From Oreohelix idahoensis (taxonomy: Eukaryota; Mollusca; Gastropoda; Stylommatophora; Oreohelicidae), in the NCBI GenBank assembly GCA_024509875.1, contig JAMPIV010004252.1, positions 1-64,000 of the forward strand: a DNA stretch of 64,000 nt. Reading direction: 5' to 3'. Positions 1-11,700 of this stretch are shown here, in pieces; position 1 is the stretch's first letter, and each line of letters begins with the position of its first letter. The notes beneath the pieces were generated by a model. That model worked only from the letters and a program-made list of their open reading frames with translations. It searched no databases and was not told the DNA's origin. Both the position numbers and the translations under genes were made by a program.

Positions 1-1230
1 TTTAAATGAAAATTGAATGTAAATTGATATTTATGTCTGTATATATGTGTGGTTCAGTAGCGAACATGAGGTAAAGCCTATAGTGCTCCAGCCTGAACAG
101 AAGGTGTCGGAGGAAAGTAAAACTACATGGAATGGCCAAACAGTACACTGACACCTAGATTATTGATTAGACAGAAATAATGCTGGAAGTGCAGAGGCGT
201 AGTAACCATTAAGGAGGTTAATACTGGTATAAAGTATTTCAGATGAAGCTGACAGTTGGCCTAACGCTCTGAACTCAATGTTTGTGATGTATTGTGCTCA
301 GTGTAGAACTAGAGTATCAATTAGTTCTGAAGTAGAAGGTACATCCTTCTTGTTTTCAGGGACCGTGGTCTTGATGGTATTGAGCAGCACCTGGTCAGAG
401 CTTTGCTGAATCCAGAGTCGGACAGCATACTCCTTGGTCCATTTAGCTATCAGTGAGGTGTCTCCAGAGCACAGGGGAGAAATCGAGCAGAGGAGTCTTT
501 TCCTGCCGCCATCACGCAAGATAAGCTGATGTGGCCAGCGGAGCTCAACATTATGTACCCCCATCTTAAAATAACATTGTAACATAAACTTAAGAGGGGA
601 AGTAAATTGTTTTAATATCAGGAACTGAGAACATCTCCAATACTAGTTCAAATAAAGACAAACTATTGAAGTCATGATGACAAATACCAACAGAGCTTGA
701 ACAAAACAAAACCAGTATTACCTCATATTACTACTACACAACTGACACACATAGGATACTTTTAATAATATATGTCACTACAAGATTCATATTGATAAAT
801 TCTGTACATATAACTTGTAATTAAAATTGATTGTGATTCCTGGTTCACTTTGTATTTGAATCAGGACACATATACATTCATGACAGATGAATACATATTG
901 TTATTTGAAAGTTATCAGTGACTCATTTAAGATATTCTCATAGAGTGTTATATGTATGTGAGTGTCACAGTGTTGTCAAGTGTGGTGGAATAAATTAAAT
1001 TGTTTATCTGTCTGTTGTTGTTGTGACTTACACTTCATCATATACATACCCTAGACATTAACGTAGTCATCACAATATTCCAGAATAATTCTGACTGAGG
1101 TATACATATGTGGCAGCAAGTAAGGTTATATATAATACACTACTCTTATTAGATATAGATACCTTCACAGCTGATCTCAGTCAGTACACTAAGTCCCCTA
1201 TAAATATTTATAACATCCCACTTTACCACA
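1..1230 (+). repeat. LTR 1 of the tandem Gmr1-like element (5' part outside window)
   Basis: This stretch is repeated with a few percent divergence at about 7127-8355 and 14270-15511. By alignment about 1165 bases of its 5' part lie outside the window. It ends in CCACA, exactly where the third copy (15511) runs into unrelated DNA, which fixes the LTR end. The short reading frames inside it are not conserved as proteins and are best read as LTR sequence. Confidence 0.85.
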
Positions 1231-1235
1231 TATAT

Positions 1236-1253
1236 TGGGGTCTCGCTCTTGGG
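1236..1253 (+). other. Candidate primer-binding site, element copy 1
   Basis: Five bases after the LTR end there is TGGGGTCTCGCTCTTGGG. It starts with TGG, as expected for pairing with a tRNA 3' CCA. The same sequence is at 8361-8378 in copy 2 and is absent after the third LTR, as expected for a PBS. I cannot name the primer tRNA from memory. Confidence 0.45.
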
Positions 1254-1432
1254 ATTTTGAATCTTTCCTTATTAAAAATATTGGGGGTAATTCACTTCAG
1301 GGAATATAAGAATTAAAAGGTATCCTTGGGTGAAATAAATAAGGTTGAGCTCACAGTGCCTGTGTTGTCCTGAGTTAATTAGTCATAGATAAAATTGTTA
1401 GTTAGACATTTTAGACATTTACCTGTTAGACA

Positions 1433-2636
1433 ATGGCGGACCTGGCCAAATTTCGATCTGCTGCGGTTCAGACTGCAAAAGAGTTAGGATGGACGGGCAA
1501 ATTATGATTGCTTATGTCACTGCTGAATGTGACAAATATATTGAACGGGAAGAAAGAAGATTAGAAAAAGAGCCGAAAGAAAATTAGAGGCTGAAAGAGG
1601 CCGAAGATAAGAGGAATTGAGGCTGAAAAAGAGACTAAGAGGTTGCAGATTGAGGCTGAGGCTAAGAGGTTGCAGATTGAGGCTGAGGCTAAGAAATTGG
1701 AAGCAGAAAGAGAAGACAAAAGATTAGCTGCAGAAAGGGAAGAGAAGAAATTAGCTGCAGAAAGGGAAGAAAGAGATTAGCTGCAGAGAGGGAAGCAGAA
1801 AAGGAGGAGAAGAGATTACAAAGGGAACATGAGTTACGACTAAGGGAGTTTGAGTTTCAAGGCCATGCTCCTGAAAATGGTGCCAGTCCCTTTGCCTCTG
1901 ATGCCACTGCTAGCCAGGAGCCTCAACCTCAGCTATGAACTTTCATTTAGATCATTTTGTTGAGAAAGACGATGATATTGAGAGCTATACAAATAGGTAT
2001 GAACTATTAGCTACCACGTATGGGTTAGAGAGAGAAAGGTGGAGCTTAAAGTTATCTCAGGGACTTCGTGGGGCAGCTTATGAAGTTTTTGCAAAAATGA
2101 GCAGAGGTGATCAGGAAAATTATGACATGCTAAAGCAGGCTCTTTTGTTAAGATATGAAAAGAATGCAGAATTTTATAGGAAAAAATTTAGGAATGCTAA
2201 ACTACTGTCAGGTGAAACCTATCACCAGTTCTCTGCACGAATAGAGACATACTTGGAGAAATGGACTTCTCTGGGGAAAACCCAAGATCTTAAGGAAATG
2301 GTCCTTATAGAGCAATTAAGAGAGTCCATGGCTCCAGACCTGAGAAAGTTTCTCATGGAACAAGGTGCAGAGAGGCTGGGTGAGTTGCTAAATGTTGCTG
2401 AAAGGTATCAAGCAGCTCAAGCAGAGGTAACAGGTAATAAAAAGAAACAGGTGGACAACTTTAGGGCACCACAGAACTTTAATAAATTTGATCCTAGGAT
2501 CAAAACAAAGGTAAGCACCAATTTGATAGGCCACGGTATGAAAATAAAAATAAAACCCCACAATTCGATGAAAGGAAATATGATGAAAGAAAATCTTTCA
2601 ACCAAGGAAAAAGGTGGTGTAAAAATTGTAAGATGA
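1433..2636 (+). pseudogene. gag: gag of Gmr1-like element copy 1 (frameshifted)
   Basis: Gag forms the retroelement particle and packages its RNA. The likely start is the ATG at 1433 (MADLAKFRS...), shared with 8560 in copy 2. An Arg/Glu/Lys-rich, coiled-coil-like stretch follows (about 1540-1860) and is broken by indels and stops. From 1935 the frame is open for the capsid segment (MNFHLDHFVEKDDD... to ...ERYQAAQAE), whose helical pattern resembles vertebrate SCAN domains. A one-base loss near 2497, relative to copy 2, shifts the frame before the zinc knuckle, so the end of this frame reads nonsense. Known family context: SCAN is thought to derive from Gmr1-like capsid. The similarity here is by eye. 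Confidence 0.75.
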
Positions 2637-3488
2637 ACAATCATGACACTGACCATTGTAGAAGGAAACCTCCTCATTGTGCTGCTATGACATCGGGGAA
2701 AAAGGAAAAGAAGGTCAAACCTGAAGAACTACAGGAACCATACCACCCCCCAGTGTGTGAAGATGTCATCTGTAATGGTGTCACTATAAGGTGTTTATAT
2801 GATACCGGTTTAGATTACGATTCCGTTGTGAGTTCTCACCTGGTGCAGGCCGATCAATACACCACAGAAACAGTGGAGATTCAAACTGCAACCAAGGATG
2901 TAGCTACCATGACACTTCCCGTCGCCCGATAAAAGTGAAAACGCGATATGTGGAAGGAATCATAAAAGCAGCAGTGATAAATGAGCCAATCTACCCTCTG
3001 ATATTGGGGTGTAGATATGTCTTCTTGGGGAATCCCAAGAGACCTGTGATATTGGCAACAGTGCAGACCAGATCACAGTCTAAAAAGGAGGAGGATAATC
3101 CAATAAATACTCATCCAGATGAGATGAGGAAGGCACAGGCTGAGGACAAAACACTCAAGCCATGTTTCAAGAAGTTGCCCAAATCTCATACACCTCCAGG
3201 CAAGGGAGAGTTCTATATGAAGAACAAACTGATATATAGGAAGGCTGGATCTGAATCCAATGGTCACGGACAGCTGGTCCTTCCCACTTCATATAGGACT
3301 AAAGTGTTGGAACTAGGGCATGCGATTCCCTTCAGTGGTCATATGGGATCAGCGCAACAGGACAGCGAATAGCTTGTCACTATTTCTGGCCAGGAATAAC
3401 TGAAGATATCAAACGATATGTAAAATCCTGTCCAGAGTGCCAACGAGTAGCACCTAAACATTGGACTGCACCAGCAACTCTGGGGGAA
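2633..3488 (+). pseudogene. pol: Zinc knuckle remnant, retropepsin and integrase zinc domain, copy 1 (broken)
   Basis: The retropepsin cleaves the polyprotein; its active-site triad DTG is visible (LYDTGLDYD, about 2797-2823). A one-base deletion near 2930 creates a stop immediately after the protease body. The next frame (2935-3372) carries the linker and the two histidines of the integrase HHCC zinc finger (GHAIPFSGHMG). Another one-base deletion near 3348 moves the two cysteines (SCPECQR, about 3427) into a third frame. Each of these lesions is a single base relative to copy 2. Confidence 0.75.
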
Positions 3489-5060
3489 ATGCCCATAGTG
3501 GGAACACCCTTTGAGAGAGTTGCCGTGGATCTTGTGGGACCTCTCACCCGAACCAAGAGAAGGAACAGCTACATTCTGACTCTGGTGGACACTTGTTCTA
3601 TGTGGGGAGAGGCAGTAGCCCTGTCATCGATTGATTCTAAACATGTGGCAGAGGCATTGCTCACAATTTTCACAAGGTTAGGCTTTCCCAATCAAATCTT
3701 GACTGATAATGGCTCTCAGTTCAAGGGGAAACTAACTGAAGAAGTTTTCAGGATCTTCCAGGCCAAACACTTCCATTGTAGTGTGTATCATCCCCAAGGG
3801 AACGGCCAAGTGGAAAGATTTAACGGCACGTTGATGTCGATCCTGAGAAAGTTGGCACACGAAAAACCAGATACATGGGACCAGTACCTGCACGCCGCCC
3901 TCTTTGCTTATCGGGAGGTACCCCATAGTTCAACCGGTATGGCCCCGGCAACATTATTGTTTGGAAGGCCAATAAAAGGTCCACTCGAAGCTTTGTTAAG
4001 AACGTGGACTGATGAAAAGGCAGAGGAAAACATTACATCTTCATACCAATATGTGAATGAGCTGACCACTCGTTTAAAAACTGGCTGGAAACTTGCCAAT
4101 GAAAATTTGAAACAAGCCAGGAAGAAACATGCTGCCTATTATAACAGGAAGGCGAAAGACAGAGATTTGGCTGTGGGAGAGAAGGTACTGCTTCTTCTGC
4201 CCGGGAGTCAGAATAAGTTACAAATTGGATGGCAAGGTCCATATACAGTTCTAGAGAAGGTGTCTAGAACCAATTATAAGATAGATAAGAAGGGGAAAGA
4301 AAAAATCTATCATGTGAATCTCCTGAAGAAATATTTGGAAAGAGAACATCAGGAAGAGACACACTTGTTGACCTTGTCCATCGCCATGGAGATGAAAAAG
4401 GAACCACTTTCATCATTTGAATATCCATTACACCCCTGTGAGACAGCAGCACAGGTGAAAATCAGTACACATTTAACGAAAACTCAGAAAGAGAGAGTGC
4501 AACAGGTTCTAAATAATCATGCAGAGGTGTTAACAGACCGACCAGGGCATACAAACCTATTGGAATATGATATGAAACTGATAGACCCCACACCTGTCTG
4601 TATGAAACCATATTCGATTCCGTTTGCTAAGGAGAAAGCTTTGAAGGAAGAGATAGACTATCTGTTGAAGGAAGGAATTATTTCACACAGTGAATCTTCG
4701 TATAGTTCCGGTGTTGTACTCTTAAGGAAGCCCTCTGGAGAACATAGACTCTGTATAGATTACAGGAGACTGAATGCTATTACAGAAGGACAGGTGGATC
4801 CATTGCCGGATACAAATCAGCTGTTTGCCAGACTAAATAAAGCTAAATATTTCTCAAAAGTGGATCTGAGTAAAGGATACTATCAGATTCCAGTAAAGCC
4901 TGAGGTTAGACCATACCTAGCTTTTAGTACCTCAGAAGGACACTATGAGTTTAATAGATTGCCATTTGGATTGAAGAATGCGCCTAGTGTCTTCTCTAGA
5001 ATGATGAGAAAATTATTGGACCCTCTGAATAATCCCATGTATAACAAATTTCATGGATGA
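3489..5060 (+). pseudogene. pol: Integrase core, GPY/F module and reverse transcriptase fingers/palm, copy 1
   Basis: This frame holds the catalytic DDE triad of integrase: D in VAVDLVGP, D in LTDNGSQF and E in GQVERFNG. A GPY/F-type C-terminal module follows (WQGPYTVLEKV, about 4231). The reverse transcriptase begins only after that (VLTDRPGHT, then RLCIDYRRLN and SKVDLSKGYYQIP). Integrase before RT is the reverse of the usual Ty3/gypsy order. One inserted C near 5037 (CCC against CC in copy 2) shifts the frame just before the FMDD motif, so this copy cannot make a full polymerase. Confidence 0.85.
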
Positions 5061-5847
5061 TATCCTTATAGCAACAGAAACATTTGAGGAACACATTGAC
5101 TCTCTGAACATGCTGTTTAATCGACTTAGGGAAGCAAATTTAACAGCCCGACCAACCAAATGTTGCGTTGGATGTAAAGAATTGGAATTTTTGGGACACA
5201 CAGTTTATCAGGGAAACATGACCCCTGACCCAAAGAATTTAGAGAAACTAAAGAAAGCCCCGAGACCACAAACCAAGAAGGACGTGAGATCCTTTGTCTC
5301 ATTATGTGGTTTCTACCAGAAGTATATCAAAAACTTTAATTCCATATGTGCACCGTTAACTGATTTGACACGTAAAGGACATCCAGATCGCATTACATGG
5401 ACACCACAATGTGAAATGGCTTACCAAGAATTGAAGGAAAAGCTCACAAGTAAACCTATTTTGAAATTACCTGACTTAAGTCAAGAATTCATAGTAAGGA
5501 CGGATGCCAGTAATATTGGGTTAGGTGCAACTCTACTACAGAAATCAGATGCATTGGATGGGGAATTAAGCCCAGTGGCATATGCTAGCAGAAAGTTGAA
5601 TAAAGCTGAAATCAACTACTCAACTAGCGAAAAAGAATGTCTTGCAGTAATATGGGCAATAAAGAAGTTCAATCTTTATCTGTATGGTAAGGCCTTTAAG
5701 TTGCAAACGGATCACAAACCTTTATCGATTCTAGCACAGGCTGGCATGAGAACTCTAGGTTACTCCGATGGTCTTTGCTTCTGGCTCCATATAATTTTAG
5801 CATTGAGTATATATCTGGAAAAACAAATTTGGGAGCGGATTTTTTAA
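5053..5847 (+). pseudogene. pol: RT catalytic palm and RNase H of copy 1
   Basis: The frame opens on the polymerase active site (MDDILIAT, the FMDD aspartates) and runs through the thumb/connection (LEFLGHTVYQG) into RNase H. RNase H residues seen are D in VRTDASNIGLG, the E region TSEKECLAVIWA and LQTDHKPLS. After about 5740 the frame departs from copy 2 through further indels. The original C-terminus (HPCDENHRK) and stop at 5889 are still recognisable in another frame. Non-functional as a single polyprotein. Confidence 0.8.
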
Positions 5848-5947
5848 GCCGCCATCCGTGTGATGAGAATCACCGTAAACCCCAGAAATAATAATAAATT
5901 TCTCTATGTGTATATAGAATAAAGGACTGACATATAATGTCTGTTTT

Positions 5948-5961
5948 AAGAGGGGAGGATT
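5948..5961 (+). other. Polypurine tract, element copy 1
   Basis: AAGAGGGGAGGATT sits directly before the TG that opens the next LTR at 5962. The same tract is at 13096-13109 before LTR 3. This is the usual position of the plus-strand primer. Confidence 0.75.
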
Positions 5962-6827
5962 TGTCGTGAAATTCTAATCCACATATATAAATTAAAAGGT
6001 AAATATAAAGCCTAACAAATAAATTTAATAAAGGAAAGAAGAATGGTAAAGAACAGTGCTGTCACAATGACTGTACTCGAAATCCCCCTTGTTTTCTGCT
6101 TCGTCTGCAAATTGTAACGTTTCACGTTGATAGTAAAAGCCTACTGCATTATACACGCTTTCTACAATAAAACGTGTACTGCATTTCTAAGAAAAACCTT
6201 GAGATACGCAAGCTGATCAATGACCTAATTTTAATACTCCACTCACCCCACTGTATACTCGGCGTAACTAACAGACAGATGGACTAAAGGATAGAGAGAA
6301 GGGAGAGGCAGAAAGCAGGGACACCTGCAACACTAAACACGCGTCGCGCGATACACAATTACTGCCATCACGCGTGTAAGGCCACATGCACTAACTTTAT
6401 TTCAAATCGACAGTGATAAAAAACACTACCCATACCAGAGTTAGGTTTTTAAACTTACAAAATTATTATTGGGAACCATGACATTATACTGGTTTACGTT
6501 TGAAAACATTACAGTACCCAGACAGCACATCTTCGAAACAGGAGGTAGAAGAAATTGCATATTTTGAACGCAGCCACTTAGCTCTTTTAAATTTGTATAT
6601 TTGGGTTCCTTAGGACTTGCTGACAAAGAATATGTAAAACGTTACGCAAATAGTCTAGGAATTACAAATTATAGCCAAAATAAAATAGTGGGGTGTCAGA
6701 CAACACCAAAATCAGAATCGCTCAGTGGCAGAATTTTAAACCACCATTGTACGGGAAATAGCCTACCATGTTAACTCCTATTTGATTGGAGCGCAACAAA
6801 TGTAAGGCTAAACACGATTGGTCGGAC

Positions 6828-6834
6828 TATAAAT
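6828..6834 (+). promoter_or_regulatory. TATA box of LTR 2
   Basis: TATAAAT in the context GGACTATAAATAC. It is conserved in LTR 3 at 13980-13986 and lies about 130 bases before the first AATAAA, a spacing that suits a U3-R boundary just downstream. Confidence 0.55.
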
Positions 6835-6961
6835 ACTATCTTGTGTTGTTAGGGGAAACGTGAGAAGGGGTACTTTTTTGAAAAGATGTGTAAACATGGT
6901 TTGATTGGTTAGAGCTGCGAATATACTCAATTCAGAGCGTCTGTTCATTGCCACATCTTGT

Positions 6962-7019
6962 AATAAACCTACTAAGAAGCAGTGCGTTGAGCACCAGTGT
7001 ATATTTTTTATAAAATAAA
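6962..7019 (+). terminator. LTR polyadenylation signals
   Basis: AATAAA occurs at 6962-6967 and 7014-7019 downstream of the LTR TATA box. The first is conserved in LTR 3 (14113-14118). Either could end the element transcript; which one is used cannot be told from sequence. Confidence 0.45.
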
Positions 7020-8360
7020 GCCTGGGACATCGGCAGATCGGAGTGGTGCTATATTCATTGCCGGTCAACGGAACTGTTTAGTATTATGTCCATGAATTGT
7101 GGTAAGCTTGAAATATTTGATATCTTTTAATGAAAATTGAATGTAAATTGATAATTTCTGTCTGTATATATGTGTAGTTCAGTAGCGAACATGATGTAAA
7201 GCCTATGGTCCTCCAGCCTGAACAGAAGGTGTCGGAGGAAAGTAAAACTGCATGGAATGGCCAAACAGTACACTGACACCTAGATTATTGACTAGAAAGA
7301 AATAATGCTGGAATTGCAGAGGCGTAGTAACCATTAGGGAGTGAAATACTGGTATAAAGTATTTCAGATGAAGCTGACAGTTGGCCTAACGCTCTGAACT
7401 CAATGTTTGTGATGTATTGTGCTCAGTGTAGAAATAGAGTATAAATTAGTTATGAAGTAGGATGTACAACCTTCTTGTTTCAGGGACCGTGGTCTTAAAG
7501 TTATTGAGCAGCACCTGGTCAGAGCTTTGCTGAATCCAGAGTCGGACAGCATACTCCTTGGTCCATTTAGCTATCAGTGAGGGGTCTCCAGAGCCCAGGG
7601 GAGAAATCGAGCAGAGGAGTCTTTTCCTGCCGCCATCACGCAAGATAAGCTGATGTGGCCAGCTGAGCTCAACATTATGTACCCCCATCTTAAAATGACA
7701 TTGTAAAATAAAATTAAGAGGGGAATTTAATTGTTTTAATATCAGGAACTGAGAACATCTCCAATACTAGTTCCAATAGAAACAAACTATTGAAGTCATG
7801 ATGACAAATACCAACAGAGCTTGAACAAAACAAAACCAGTATTACCTCAGATTACTACTACACAACTGGCACATAGGATACGTTTAATAATATATGTCAC
7901 TACAATATTCATATTGATAAATTCTGTACATATAACTTGTAATTAAAATTGATTGTGATTCCTGGTTCCCTTTGTATTTGAATCAGGACACATATACATT
8001 CATGACAGCAATGAATACATATTGTTATTTGAAAAGTTATCAGTGACTCCTTTAAGATATCCTTGTAGAGTGTTATATGTATGTGAGTGTCACAGTGTTG
8101 TCAAGTGTAGTGGAATAAATTAAATTGTTTATCTGTCTGTTGTTGTTTGACTTACACTTCATCATACACATACCCTAGACATATAACGTAGTCATCACAC
8201 TATTCCAGAATAATTCTGACTGAGGTATACATATGTGGCAGCAAGTAAGGTTATATATAATACACTACTCTTATTAGATATATATACCTTCACAGCTGAT
8301 CTCAGTCAGTACACTAAGTCCCCTATAAATATTTATAACATCCCACTTCACCACATATAT

Positions 8361-8378
8361 TGGGGTCTCGCTCTTGGG
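8361..8378 (+). other. Candidate primer-binding site, element copy 2
   Basis: Identical to the site at 1236, five bases after the LTR 2 end at 8355. It begins TGGGG as for tRNA 3'-end pairing. Confidence 0.45.
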
Positions 8379-8559
8379 ATTTTGAATCTTTCCCTATTAA
8401 AAATATTGGGGGTAATTCACTTCAGGGAATATAAGAATTAAAAGGTATCCTTGGGTGGAATTAAATAAGGTTGAGCTCACGGTGCCTGTGTTGTCCCTTA
8501 GATATATATTTAGAGATTGAATTGTTGGTTAGACATTGTATAAATTTACCTGATAGACA

Positions 8560-8726
8560 ATGGCGGACCTGGCCAAATTTCGATCTGCTGCTGTTCAGAC
8601 TGCAAAAGAGTTAGGATTAGATGGGCAAGTTATGGTTGCCTATGTTACTACGGAATGTGACAAATTTATTGAACGCGAAGAAAGAAGATTAGAGAGCCGA
8701 AAGAAAGTTAGAGGCTGAAAAAGAAA
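8560..8726 (+). pseudogene. gag: gag N-terminus of copy 2, cut off by an indel
   Basis: ATG at 8560 opens MADLAKFRSAAVQTAKELG..., matching copy 1 at 1433. The frame closes at a TGA near 8724, inside the Arg/Glu-rich region, because of an indel just before it. The downstream open frame (8760 on) continues the same charged region in another phase, so the natural gag start is separated from the rest of the polyprotein. Confidence 0.6.
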
Positions 8727-8759
8727 TTAGAGTTACAGATTGAGGCTGAGGCTAAGAGG

Positions 8760-11700
8760 TTGCTGAGGCTGAGACTAAGAGGTTGCAGATTGAGGCTGAC
8801 TAAGAGGCTAAGAAGATTGGAAGCAGAGGGAAAGAAATTAGCTGCAGAAAGGGAAGAGAAGAAATTAGCTGCAGAAAGGGAAGAGAAGAAATTAGCTGCA
8901 GAAAGGGGCAGAAGAAAGAAGATTGCTGCAGAGAGGGAAGCAGAAAAGGAGGAGAAGAGATTACAAAGGGAACATGAGTTACGACTAAGGGAGTTTGAGT
9001 TTCAAGGCCATGCTCCTGAAAATGGTGCCAGTCCCTTTGCCTCTGATGCCACTGCTAGCCAAGGAGCCTCAACCTCAGCTATGAATTTTCATTTAGATCA
9101 TTTTGTTGAGAAAGACGATGATATTGAGAGCTATCTAAATAGGTATGAACTATTAGCTACCACGTATGGGTTAGAGAGAGAAAGGTGGAGCTTAAAGTTA
9201 TCTCAAGGACTTCGTGGGGCAGCTTATGAAGTTTTTGCAAAAATGAGCAGAGGTGATCAGGAAAATTATGACATGCTAAAGCAGGCTCTTTTGTTAAGAT
9301 ATGAAAAGAATGCAGAATTTTATAGGAAAAAATTTAGGAATGCTAAACTACTGTCAGGTGAAACCTATCACCAGTTCTCTGCACGAATAGAGACATACTT
9401 GGAGAAATGGACTTCTCTGGGGAAAACCCAAGATCTTAAGGAAATGGTCCTTATAGAGCAATTAAGAGAGTCCATGGCTCCAGACCTGAGAAAGTTTCTC
9501 ATGGAACAAGGTGCAGAGAGGCTGGGTGAGTTGCTAAATGTTGCTGAAAGGTATCAAGCAGCTCAAGCAGAGGTAACAGGTAATAAAAAGAAACAGGTGG
9601 ATAACTTTAGGGCACCACAGAACTTTAATAAATTTGATCCTAAGGATCAAAATAAAGGTAAGCACCAATTTGATAGGCCACGGTATGAAAATAAAAATAA
9701 AACCCCACAATTCGATGAAAGGAAATATGATGAAAGAAAATCTTTCAACCAAGGAAAAAGGTGGTGTAAAAATTGTAAGATGAACAATCATGACACTGAC
9801 CATTGTAGAAGGAAACCTCCTCATTGTGCTGCTATGACATCGGGGAAAAAGGAAAAGAAGGTCAAACCTGAAGAACTACAGGAACCATACCACCCCCCAG
9901 TGTGTGAAGATGTCATCTGTAATGGTGTCACTATAAGGTGTTTATATGATACCGGTTTAGATTACGATTCCGTTGTGAGTTCTCACCTGGTGCAGGCCGA
10001 TCAATACACCACAGAAACAGTGGAGATTCAAACTGCAACCAAGGATGTAGCTACCATGACACTTCCCGTCGCCCGAATAAAAGTGAAAACGCGATATGTG
10101 GAAGGAATCATAAAAGCAGCAGTGATAAATGAGCCAATCTACCCTCTGATATTGGGGTGTAGATATGTCTTCTTGGGGAATCCCAAGAGACCTGTGATAT
10201 TGGCAACAGTGCAGACCAGATCACAGTCTAAAAAGGAGGAGGATAATCCAATAAATACTCACCCAGATGAGATGAGGAAGGCACAGGCTGAGGACAAAAC
10301 ACTCAAGCCATGTTTCAAGAAGTTGCCCAAATCTCATACACCTCCAGGCAAGGGAGAGTTTTATATGAAGAACAAACTGATATATAGGAAGGCTGGATCT
10401 GAATCCAATGGTCACGGACAGCTGGTCCTTCCCACTTCATATAGGACTAAAGTGTTGGAACTAGGGCATGCGATTCCCTTCAGTGGTCATATGGGAATCA
10501 GCGCAACAGGACAGCGAATAGCTTGTCACTATTTCTGGCCAGGAATAACTGAAGATATCAAACGATATGTAAAATCCTGTCCAGAGTGCCAACGAGTAGC
10601 ACCTAAACATTGGACTGCACCAGCAACTCTGGGGGAAATGCCCATAGTGGGAACACCCTTTGAGAGAGTTGCCGTGGATCTTGTGGGACCTCTCACCCGA
10701 ACCAAGAGAAGGAACAGCTACATTCTGACTCTGGTGGACACTTGTTCTATGTGGGGAGAGGCAGTAGCCCTGTCATCGATTGATTCTAAACATGTGGCAG
10801 AGGCATTGCTCACAATTTTCACAAGGTTAGGCTTTCCCAATCAAATCTTGACTGATAATGGCTCTCAGTTCAAGGGGAAACTAACTGAAGAAGTTTTCAG
10901 GATCTTCCAGGCCAAACACTTCCATTGTAGTGTGTATCATCCCCAAGGGAACGGCCAAGTGGAAAGATTTAACGGCACATTGATGTCGATCCTGAGAAAG
11001 TTGGCACACGAAAAACCAGATACATGGGACCAGTACCTGCACGCCGCCCTCTTTGCTTATCGGGAGGTACCCCATAGTTCAACCGGTATGGCCCCGGCAA
11101 CATTATTGTTTGGAAGGCCAATAAAAGGTCCACTCGAAGCTTTGTTAAGAACGTGGACTGATGAAAAGGCAGAGGAAAACATTACATCTTCATACCAATA
11201 TGTGAATGAGCTGACCACTCGTTTAAAAACTGGCTGGAAACTTGCCAATGAAAATTTGAAACAAGCCAGGAAGAAACATGCTGCCTATTATAACAGGAAG
11301 GCGAAAGACAGAAATTTGGCTGTGGGAGAGAAGGTACTGCTTCTTTTGCCCGGGAGTCAGAATAAGTTACAAATTGGATGGCAGGGTCCATATACAGTTC
11401 TAGAGAAGGTGTCTAGAACAAATTATAAGATAGATAAGAAGGGGAAAGAAAAAATCTATCATGTGAATCTCCTGAAGAAATATTTGGAAAGAGAACATCA
11501 GGAAGAGACACACTTGTTGACCTTGTCCATCGCCATGGAGATGAAAAAGGAACCACTTTCATCATTTGAATATCCATTACACCCCTGTGAGACAGCAGCA
11601 CAGGTGAAAATCAGTACACATTTAACGAAAACTCAGAAAGAGAGAGTGCAACAGGTTCTAAATAATCATGCAGAGGTGTTAACAGACCGACCAGGGCATA

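Larger units (their letters stand above)
5962..8355 (+). repeat. LTR 2 (shared central LTR) of the tandem Gmr1-like array
   Basis: A complete LTR of about 2394 bases, TGTCGTGAAA...CCACA. It is both the 3' LTR of copy 1 and the 5' LTR of copy 2. Promoter and polyadenylation signals are visible (TATAAAT at 6828, AATAAA at 6962 and 7014). It differs from LTR 1 and LTR 3 by scattered substitutions and small indels, so the array is not brand new. The short reading frames inside it are unlike any protein I know. Confidence 0.88.

Noticed and set aside
298..585. 95-codon minus-strand frame, repeated in LTR 2 and LTR 3
   Set aside because: It is repeated because it lies in the LTR; the frame ends differ between copies through indels and it has no known motif.
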